From Collinsella aerofaciens (GTDB lineage: Bacteria > Actinomycetota > Coriobacteriia > Coriobacteriales > Coriobacteriaceae), in contig RQAP01000038.1 of assembly GCA_008671135.1 (NCBI GenBank), forward strand, positions 1-59,654: a DNA stretch of 59,654 bases, read 5' to 3'. The notes below the pieces were generated by a model that saw only the letters and a list, made by a program, of their open reading frames with translations, searched no databases and was not told the origin of the DNA. Below are positions 53,262 through 59,654 of the stretch, one piece after another (position 1 is the first letter of the stretch; the number at the start of each line of letters is the position of its first letter). A program made the position numbers and the translations under genes.

Positions 53262-54248
53262 ATGGCGTTGAGCAAGGCATCATGCACCGGTCGCGGATTG
53301 ATTCCGGCAATTGGTGGACATGTGCACCGCATGTTCGATGAGAGTGAAGACGACCTGTTTTCACTGAGCCTTGACGACGTGATGGATGATCGCCCGTGGA
53401 CCGCCGACGAACTCATGGGCGGTGGGGCTCGCCCGTCAAGCCCCAATCCCGCACTTGCGCCTAAGTCCGCACCTGCGCCGACTCCTGCGCAGTCGCCTGT
53501 TTCGACGCCCGCGCCTACGCCCGCACCCACTTCGGCGTCCACGCCCGCTCCCCGCCCCGCAAGCGACCCGTCCGAGACGGCGGCATTTCTCGCTGCAGCG
53601 ACGCAGGGCAAATCGGCCGACAGCACCGTTATGTACAGCGCCCAGCAGTTGCCTGTTCCTGCGGTACGCAAGCCTCCGATCGCAAGGCTCGATGAGCCCG
53701 TTGCCCGTCAGGTTGCCTACGATTCCTGGGCTGCAGCCGATCTGGATGAGACCTCTACCGGCATGCCGGCGCTCGACGTTCCAGTTAACCCGCTTTTTGC
53801 CGCCAACACGAGCGCCGCGGACTATGAGGGCGGTGCGGCATATTCCGATTATTCCGATGGCTATGCTGGCAACGGTCGCATCGAGACCGAGGATTATGGC
53901 ACCGCATCGAGCGATTATCTCAACGATCCGTACGCTGCCACGCCCGCACCGGAATATGACCCGGAGGCCGCGTCCGCGCCGGCGTATACCAAAAGCACGG
54001 GCGAAGAGCGCTTCGCCGATTATTACGCCGAGGAAAAGGCGCTGCGTTTCTCGGAATTTCCGCAGGCAGTCAAGGTTGCCTTTATCGCCATTATCATTGC
54101 CCTGCTCGGTGTCATTGCGTTTGAGGGATTCCAGCTGTTCCGCGGCCCCACCCAAGCGGAGTCGGAGACCCAGCAAAAAGAGGACGATAACCAGTACCTG
54201 GACATCAACACCCTCAAGGGCGACCCCAACGACGGAGACGACGAGTAG
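53262..54248 (+). CDS. Hypothetical single-pass membrane protein, Pro/Ala-rich
   Basis: 328 residues. Acidic N-terminus (FDESEDDLFSLSLDDVMDD), then a 90-residue Pro/Ala/Thr-rich stretch with PTPAP repeats, then a Tyr/Asp/Ala-rich middle, one membrane helix near the C-terminus (AFIAIIIALLGVIAFEGF), and an acidic outer or inner tail. No family recognised. The start is the ATG after AAAGGATGG; the ATG at 53331 is an alternative. Could be a cell-envelope anchor or regulator protein; not known. Confidence 0.65.
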   Translation: MALSKASCTGRGLIPAIGGHVHRMFDESEDDLFSLSLDDVMDDRPWTADELMGGGARPSSPNPALAPKSAPAPTPAQSPVSTPAPTPAPTSASTPAPRPASDPSETAAFLAAATQGKSADSTVMYSAQQLPVPAVRKPPIARLDEPVARQVAYDSWAAADLDETSTGMPALDVPVNPLFAANTSAADYEGGAAYSDYSDGYAGNGRIETEDYGTASSDYLNDPYAATPAPEYDPEAASAPAYTKSTGEERFADYYAEEKALRFSEFPQAVKVAFIAIIIALLGVIAFEGFQLFRGPTQAESETQQKEDDNQYLDINTLKGDPNDGDDE

Positions 54249-54318
54249 CGAGGGCTGAAGGCGGCCACAGGATCCCGCATCCAGCACCGGCTTCTAAGTG
54301 CTGTTTTGTCATCCAGCT

Positions 54319-54395
54319 ACACTTTTCCGAAGTTTTAAGGTGCCTATTTCGACACTTTTCCGTACTTTTACACGGCTGATTTCGACACTTTTCCG
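54319..54395. repeat. Three direct repeats with a 33-bp period
   Basis: ACACTTTTCCG starts at 54319, 54352 and 54385; the ATTTCG that precedes copies 2 and 3 is also shared. Sits between two plus-strand genes. Confidence 0.8.
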
Positions 54396-54426
54396 GATGA
54401 AAGCCGAATAATCACTTGGGAAACCA

Positions 54427-54456
54427 ACGCCATCCGCGCGTCATTTCGCGGATGGC
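54427..54456 (+). terminator. Stem-loop between the membrane-protein gene and the next gene
   Basis: CGCCATCCGCG pairs exactly with CGCGGATGGCG around an 8-base loop; only a short T-rich stretch follows. Confidence 0.55.
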
Positions 54457-54613
54457 GCTTGATTTCTGTCCGTACACGTTGATAGACTTCCTCTTGCCCG
54501 CAAGGAGCGGGCACGTTTTATCCAGAGTCGGGGTAGAGAGTTGGCTCCACGATCCCGACGCCAACCGGCCAAAAGGCACGGTGGCCCTGCCAACATCGAT
54601 GAAAGGAGTCCGT

Positions 54614-55054
54614 ATGGACAATTTCTCTGTGCGCAGCGAGCGCAACTTCCACAACCTGGCAGCCAAGCCAAAACGAATGCATCTTCTGGACAAGCAGAAC
54701 GGCTACGCCTCGGCCATGGTCAAGAGCAGCCTCTCCCACCAGATGCGCTTCACGGTGCAAAAGCTCGAGAAAGAGCTCTGCGTTGCCGGCGACCCGCATG
54801 TACTGCAGATCAAGCTGCTTGGAGACGACTCGCGCGAGCTGTCTAGCTGGAAGCTGTTTGCCGACGGCACGTGCGTCGCAAGCGGTTCGGGTGACTTTGC
54901 CCGCGAGTGCTTCTGCGAGGGAGCTGAGGTGTTTCTGGACCTGTGTCGCGACGCCGTCGAGACTGCCGAGCTGTGCCAGTGGAGCGAGAGGGAGTACGAG
55001 CTGTTGGGTGCCGCGCGCGGGATTGCGGGGGGTGTAGGAACAGAAGCCTCATGA
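54614..55054 (+). CDS. Hypothetical protein
   Basis: 146 residues. Start ATG at 54614 with GAAAGGAG upstream. No family recognised. Visible features: NFSVRSERNFHNLAAKPKRM, a basic stretch, then HQMRFTVQKLEKELC, LQIKLLGDDSRELSSWKLFADGTC and an acidic C-terminal half with helix FLDLCRDAVETAEL. Codon use matches its neighbours. Function unknown. Confidence 0.6.
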   Translation: MDNFSVRSERNFHNLAAKPKRMHLLDKQNGYASAMVKSSLSHQMRFTVQKLEKELCVAGDPHVLQIKLLGDDSRELSSWKLFADGTCVASGSGDFARECFCEGAEVFLDLCRDAVETAELCQWSEREYELLGAARGIAGGVGTEAS

Positions 55055-55361
55055 CGGTGGCCTCAGCTGGAATGACGTATCGCTCGATAAATGATCTCAA
55101 CAACGTAGCCGATGCGCCGCATTTCACCTCAAAGGCATTGAGCGATCAGGAGGCGTCCAGCATTTCTTTGATATCCCCAATTGATTGTTCCGAGAAAGTC
55201 TCTTCATGTCCTTATAATCGCCCTTACGAGAAACGTGGACGAGACAGGCGTCCATATGCCGTCTCTAAACTAACGAGCCGTTCGCGGAAAGAACATCTGG
55301 CTAGCATGGGCCAAAGATATACTGGTATCGCTGCAACAATTATGGAAGATCGGCACCACCA
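55055..55361. other. Intergenic region before the surface-protein gene
   Basis: No gene is supported here. A TATAAT box occurs at 55213-55218, about 140 bp before the surface protein start, but a matching -35 box is not found. Confidence 0.4.
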
Positions 55362-57176
55362 ATGACCTCCTTGAAATTCTCCAGGCGCTTCGCGCTTAGC
55401 CTGCTCGCCTCGCTGTCCGCCACCGTAGCGCTTGCTTTGCCCTCAACCGCCCTAGCCGCGTCGGACCCGAACCCGCCCAGCATCTCCAACGTGACGATAT
55501 CCGCGACGACAGTCACGGCCGGCTCCACGCTGCATGTCGGCTATAGCGTCGATGACCCTGACGGGGTACGGTCCGTCACGCCCATAGTCGAAGTCCTTGT
55601 CGAAAACGATACCGGAGACCATGGAATCAGTTCCCGTCTCGCCTTCTCGTCGACCGGCAACACGACCGCGGGCTTCGATATCTCCACCTCCCCGAGCGAC
55701 CGGCCCTGCAGGTACCGGATCATCGGCCTCGGCGTGACCGATAGTCTTGGATGGGTTACCGATGTCTACGACACGACGTATGCCGAGGAGAAGGGGCTCG
55801 ACTGTCCGACCTTCACCACCGACCCCCTCGAGTATGAGGTGACCGAGGGACCCGAGGACCAAAACCCGCCGACCGTGTCCTCCGTGTCGCTCTCGAGCAG
55901 GGAGGTCGCAACCGGTGCCGACCTCCACATCTCTTGGACCGTCTCCGATGCCGACGGCGTTCGCTCCGTTTCCCCCATACTGCGGCAGGGCTGGGAGAAT
56001 TCGGACGACGGCTGCTCTGTTTCGTCAGCCTATTATCACGGAGGCTCGTCTATCGACGGGTTTGACCTCACATTCGACAGCAATAGGATCGGAAGGCACA
56101 GGCTGATCGGCCTTTCGGTCACCGATGGCCTAGGGTTCGAGACCGATGTGTACGAGAGTTCCTACGCCAGGGCCAACGGCATTTCGGGCGCGACTTTCTC
56201 GGTTGGCGACCCGAGCGAGCTGTGCTTCGAGGTGACCGGCAGCGCGATCGACCGGAACCCGCCCACGGTCTCGAACGTTTCCATCTCCGCGAAGAGGGTC
56301 CCCGTCGGCGGGATCCTCCGTATCTATTGCAATGTAGGCGACGCGGACGGCGTAAAGTCTGTCTCCCCGATCCTCGGCGACCCCGGCTATGTCGAGGACC
56401 CGAACTCTTTAAAGACCCGCAAAACGTTGAGCTGCAGCTACGATGCGGCAAGGGGCTATATCGAAATCGAGTTCCCCACGTCGCTCTCGATGGGCTCGTT
56501 TGAAATCCAAGCCCTCGCGGTCCTCGACAAGACGGGCCACGAGACCTTCGTCTACAGCTCCGCCTACGCCGAGCGTAACGGCAAGACCGGCGTTCAGACC
56601 TTTGATGTCGACGACGCGGGGGACGTCACCTTCGACGTGACCGCTCCGCTGTATGCCGCCACCAAGGGCGACGGGCAGGCGTATGCAAAGGACGGCGAGG
56701 CCGGTCTGACCTTCCGCTTCAGCGGTCCTCTCGATGAGTTCACGCGTCTCCTCGTGGACGGAACTGAGGTCTCCGCCGAGAACTACACCGCAACCAGGGG
56801 CAGCACGATTATCGAGCTCAGGCCGTCCTACCTGGACACGCTCGCCGGCGGCGGACACACCGTCTCGGCCGTCTGGAAGGACGGGACGGCGACCGATGCG
56901 TCCTTCACCGTGGAGGGGAAGGCCCAAGGGGAGCAGGCGGGCGGAAAGACCGACGTAGATTCACCCGGCGACAACAAAAGTGATCCTGCCACTCCTGAAA
57001 AGGACGCCGACGAGGCGGCTACAAAAAAGTCGGGACGCACGACAGCCGATGAACCAAAGCTCGCTGCAACCGGCGACTCCACTTGGATGGCCAGCATCGC
57101 ATTGGCCATGGCGGCCACGGCCTGCTTCACGGCAGCGAGAAGGCTTGAGCCCAAGCAGCATAAGCACGAACAGTAG
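55362..57176 (+). CDS. Secreted repeat protein with sortase-like C-terminal signal
   Basis: 604 residues. Signal peptide at the N-terminus (SRRFALSLLASLSATVALA, cut near ALAAS). Three repeats of about 130 residues start near residues 37, 170 and 305 with NPPSISNVTIS, NPPTVSSVSLS, NPPTVSNVSIS, each with D(P/A)DGV(R/K)SV(T/S)PI. A different domain follows (from about 425), then a Lys/Asp/Glu-rich stalk. The end has LAATGDST, a hydrophobic helix (MASIALAMAATACFTAA) and a basic tail: a cell-wall anchor of LAxTG type (class E sortase style). The ligand is unknown; an adhesive or wall-spanning role is inferred. The ribosome site is weak. Confidence 0.8.
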   Translation: MTSLKFSRRFALSLLASLSATVALALPSTALAASDPNPPSISNVTISATTVTAGSTLHVGYSVDDPDGVRSVTPIVEVLVENDTGDHGISSRLAFSSTGNTTAGFDISTSPSDRPCRYRIIGLGVTDSLGWVTDVYDTTYAEEKGLDCPTFTTDPLEYEVTEGPEDQNPPTVSSVSLSSREVATGADLHISWTVSDADGVRSVSPILRQGWENSDDGCSVSSAYYHGGSSIDGFDLTFDSNRIGRHRLIGLSVTDGLGFETDVYESSYARANGISGATFSVGDPSELCFEVTGSAIDRNPPTVSNVSISAKRVPVGGILRIYCNVGDADGVKSVSPILGDPGYVEDPNSLKTRKTLSCSYDAARGYIEIEFPTSLSMGSFEIQALAVLDKTGHETFVYSSAYAERNGKTGVQTFDVDDAGDVTFDVTAPLYAATKGDGQAYAKDGEAGLTFRFSGPLDEFTRLLVDGTEVSAENYTATRGSTIIELRPSYLDTLAGGGHTVSAVWKDGTATDASFTVEGKAQGEQAGGKTDVDSPGDNKSDPATPEKDADEAATKKSGRTTADEPKLAATGDSTWMASIALAMAATACFTAARRLEPKQHKHEQ

Positions 57177-57358
57177 CTCAAAGCGAACTCAACTGGGAAG
57201 GGCAGATGGATAGCCGTCCTTCTCTTATAATCAACCCAATCCGCTGAAATGCAATCAGTTAACGAGTTTCGCCAGACGCTCGGCCTCTACCCCGCTCTAG
57301 CAAGCCACCAGGCGATGAGATAATGTCCACGACTATCAACGCAAACAGGGAGCACGCA

Positions 57359-58594
57359 ATGGTAGACAACGAGATTGGACCCTCGACGGACGGCGAGCGA
57401 GAGGGACTCGTGGCAAAACAGCTCGCATCCACCAAAATCCACCTCGCGCTCACTCAGGAGCGGGCAGACGTCTCCGGCGCCATCACGCTCCCGCTCGAAC
57501 GAATCCCCCAGCTCGGCATAGCGCTCGCCTCACTCCCCTCGACGTTCCGCACCGTCACCAATACGGTGAGCGTACCCACGCTGCTCCAGGCGACTGACAA
57601 ATTTGGCAACCCGCTCGATCCGTCGAAACTCAACTCGTTCAAGGACGGCAGCGGTCTCACAGGGGGCTACCGCGACGCAGTCAAGGGCTTTGGACAGGCG
57701 CGCTTCCACGTAGTCGAGGGCGACATCGCCACGAGCGTCACTCAAGTGCCTTACGACCCGACGTCGTTGTTCATGGCAGCCGCAATCGCGCAGATAAACC
57801 AAAAGCTCGACTCCATCCAGGAGTCCGTCGACGAGATGTTCGAGTACATGCGTCAGCGCGACAAGGCCAACATGCGTGGCAACCTCAAGACGCTCGCAGA
57901 CATCCTCAACGGTTACGGCCTCAACTACGGCAACGCCACCTACATGGCAAACGTCCATATGAAGGTGCTCGACATCAAGCAGTCGTCCGCGCAGGACATG
58001 GAACTCTTCCGCTCGCAGGCGCAAGCGGATCTGAAAAAGAAAGGGTTCATCGAGGTGCGAGACGGCTTGGGCAGACGCCTCGACAAGGTGCTCGACTACC
58101 TCAAAGACTGCCAGCTCGCCACCTACATCCACGCGTTCTCACTGTTCCTCGAACCCATGCTCGCCCAGAACTTCGAGCCCGCAAAGCTTGCGGACGCCGC
58201 CGCGAAGATCGAGGCCGATTCGATTGCGTATCGCGAGCTCTACACCGAGTGTTACGACGCCCTCGAGGCGGGAACTGCCGACACCGTCGATGCGGCACTG
58301 CTGGGCGGCATCGCGTCCGCGGGCAAATTGCTCGGTCACGCCATCGCAAAGACCCCCGTGGGCGAACATACGCTCATCGACGAGGCACTCGAGGGTGCAG
58401 GAGAGGACATCGGCAGGTTCAACGACAGGCAATCCGAGAAACTCCTCGAGAAGCTCCATCGGGCAAAGACGCCTGACGTCGCGCCGTTCAAGCAGAGCGT
58501 AATGGAAGTAGATACCCTCTACAACCGCCCCACGCAGATCGCCGTGGACGCCGAGAACGTCTACATCCTGCCTGCCAAGCGGCAGGAAGAGTAG
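57359..58594 (+). CDS. Hypothetical protein of an uncharacterised family
   Basis: 411 residues. Start ATG at 57359 with AGGGAG upstream; an ATG 12 codons earlier lacks a good ribosome site. Seen: ITLPLERIPQLGIALASLPS, FGNPLDPSKLNSFKDGSG, and SLFMAAAIAQINQKLDSIQE followed by SVDEMFEYMRQRDKAN, which looks like a helical, perhaps coiled-coil, core. No signal peptide; the only hydrophobic stretch (ALLGGIASAGKLLGHAIA) is Ala/Gly-rich. I recall similar unannotated proteins in gut Firmicutes and Actinobacteria, but no function. Neighbours give no clue. Confidence 0.7.
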   Translation: MVDNEIGPSTDGEREGLVAKQLASTKIHLALTQERADVSGAITLPLERIPQLGIALASLPSTFRTVTNTVSVPTLLQATDKFGNPLDPSKLNSFKDGSGLTGGYRDAVKGFGQARFHVVEGDIATSVTQVPYDPTSLFMAAAIAQINQKLDSIQESVDEMFEYMRQRDKANMRGNLKTLADILNGYGLNYGNATYMANVHMKVLDIKQSSAQDMELFRSQAQADLKKKGFIEVRDGLGRRLDKVLDYLKDCQLATYIHAFSLFLEPMLAQNFEPAKLADAAAKIEADSIAYRELYTECYDALEAGTADTVDAALLGGIASAGKLLGHAIAKTPVGEHTLIDEALEGAGEDIGRFNDRQSEKLLEKLHRAKTPDVAPFKQSVMEVDTLYNRPTQIAVDAENVYILPAKRQEE

Positions 58595-58637
58595 CGATAC
58601 GCGACAGGCCACGCGCCATGCAGACGGCCAACGCCGC

Positions 58638-59372
58638 CTATCTCCCCTCCGCCTTCAGCTTCAGCAGCAGATCGCTCAGCTCGGGGCACCTGCTGGAGAG
58701 GCGCGTCTGGGCTCGCTCGCCCATCCCCCACCGCTGGCGGATCTCCTGGGCGCGCGGGCTCACGTGATAGTTCCCGTCCATCACCTGCTTGAGCAACTTG
58801 GCGGTCACGCGCGCATCGGCTAAGGCGCTGTGGGCGTGGCCCGTCGACTCGTCGAACTCGATGCCAAACCACGTCGCTGCGTCACTCAAAGAGACGCGCC
58901 CGTGGCTGCCCACGTCCATGATCGAGGTGTAAAACGCCTGCAGGTCGACCCAGTCCGTAGGAAAAGCGGCAAGGTCGATGCGCTTTGCCTGGCGCTCGGT
59001 CAAAAGCTGTCGCCGGTCCGCTCCGCTCCAGCAGACCACCTGGGCGGAGTAGCGACCGATCCAATCGCTGAGCCTTTTGATCACCACATAGAGCGGATCG
59101 GCCATCGCGGTGTCCACGGCCGATATCCCCGTGAGCTCGCAGACGGGAAACGCAACGCCTTCGGCATATTCCGTCTGCACAAACTGCGAGAACTCGCCCA
59201 TAACGTTGCCGTGGTAATCGAGCTTAACGGCGCCGACCTCGATAATCTCATTGCGCAGCCCACGGCGCTGGCGCTGCTTTGGCACCGGCGCAAACTCAAA
59301 GTCCAGCACAATCTGGCGCGCAAAGTTCGTCGTATCGATAGCCGAGATACACGGCGTCTTTTCAGCTGACAC
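58638..59372 (-). CDS. DEDDh 3'-5' exonuclease domain protein
   Basis: 244 residues. Exonuclease fold of the DnaQ/KapD type: QIVLDFEFAPVP holds the first D/E pair (DFEF), EIIEVGAVKLDYHG, FPVCELTGISAVDTAMADP, and the last motif HSALADARVTAKLL has the H...D of the DEDDh group. The ending helix LSDLLLKLKAEG follows RQRWGMGERAQTR. Likely a stand-alone exonuclease acting on DNA or RNA 3' ends. GTG start (59370-59372) with AAAGG upstream. Confidence 0.9.
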   Translation of the reverse strand: MSAEKTPCISAIDTTNFARQIVLDFEFAPVPKQRQRRGLRNEIIEVGAVKLDYHGNVMGEFSQFVQTEYAEGVAFPVCELTGISAVDTAMADPLYVVIKRLSDWIGRYSAQVVCWSGADRRQLLTERQAKRIDLAAFPTDWVDLQAFYTSIMDVGSHGRVSLSDAATWFGIEFDESTGHAHSALADARVTAKLLKQVMDGNYHVSPRAQEIRQRWGMGERAQTRLSSRCPELSDLLLKLKAEGR

Positions 59373-59654
59373 GGTTATGGCCTTTCTCCGTCAAATGCCG
59401 CTTGTTACATAAGCGGCTACATTGCCGTAAGGATAGACGCCCGCGCGGACATGAAAGCGGGACGCAATGCCATGCGCCAGGCACTCGCCACACAGACGGC
59501 CCCAAGGGAGTCGCCCGCTCTATTCAAATGCATGGAAAAGACGATATGAGAAAGCCATTGGGGTCGCCTCCCCCGCGGCGCAGCTTCTTTCCGCGGGCTC
59601 AGGGTGCCACAATGGGCTTTGAGTATCGGCCCGTGCGGTAGCCCTTACCGCACC
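59373..59654. other. Right edge, no supported gene
   Basis: 282 bp to the window end. Short open frames exist but none has a ribosome site or family match. A new gene may start beyond the edge. Confidence 0.4.

Larger units (their letters stand above)
54249..54613. other. Intergenic region with tandem repeats and hairpin
   Basis: No gene is supported in these 365 bp: the longer in-frame extension of the next gene lacks a ribosome site. It holds the 33-bp repeats and the stem-loop listed above. Confidence 0.5.

Noticed and set aside
54943..55365. Open frame overlapping the 146-residue gene and the gap after it
   Set aside because: No ribosome site, Arg-rich out-of-frame translation of the upstream gene, no family.

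Overview
This window looks like chromosome from a high-GC human-gut actinobacterium of the class Coriobacteriia, most likely Collinsella. That is an inference from gene order, codon use and protein style (split transketolase, zinc-binding S14, L31 and L17 with Ala/Lys/Glu-rich tails, RF2 in one frame, sortase signals of LAxTG type); no 16S gene is present. About 55 protein genes, two tRNAs and many stem-loops and palindromic repeats are visible.

Left part (1-5.6 kb): the 3' end of an IS110-family element with a structured non-coding tail, then smpB and an overlapping TPR gene, tRNA-Glu(CTC) and tRNA-Gln(CTG) behind a clear promoter, a small unknown protein, three tandem palindromes, an ArsC/Spx-like reductase, a VanZ-like membrane protein and a small serine recombinase.

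Housekeeping block (5.7-32.9 kb), mostly on the minus strand: rnr, ftsE-ftsX, a two-gene transketolase, a YitT-type transporter, secA-prfB and rpmE. Plus-strand genes here are an ACT-domain regulator, citrate synthase, one HAD phosphatase and a class A penicillin-binding protein. Also on minus: a second HAD phosphatase, adenine deaminase, tyrS, a U32 peptidase, argR and a glycosyltransferase.

Ribosomal block (32.1-42.9 kb, minus): transcription order rplE-rpsN-rpsH-rplF-rplR-rpsE-rpmD-rplO-secY-adk-map-infA-rpmJ-rpsM-rpsK-rpsD-rpoA-rplQ-truA. The usual upstream half of the S10/spc cluster (through rplX) is not next to rplE; a palindromic repeat and molybdenum-enzyme accessory genes sit there instead.

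Purine/ureido block (43.2-53.1 kb): xdhC, yqeB and divergent yqeC (molybdenum/selenium hydroxylase maturation), then the minus-strand run ygeX-ygeY-ygeW-mocA-hyuA, with a divergent YheO/DauR-type regulator. These match the gut bacterial anaerobic purine (urate) degradation set; the hydroxylase subunits, ygfK, ssnA and carbamate kinase are not in the window. The regulator/ygeX intergenic region carries two identical-architecture palindromes spaced 51 bp apart, good operator candidates. Adenine deaminase at 22-24 kb could feed hypoxanthine into the same pathway.

Right part (53-59.6 kb): a single-pass membrane protein, a short unknown protein, a secreted repeat protein with a sortase-like LAATG signal, an unknown 411-residue protein and a DEDDh exonuclease.
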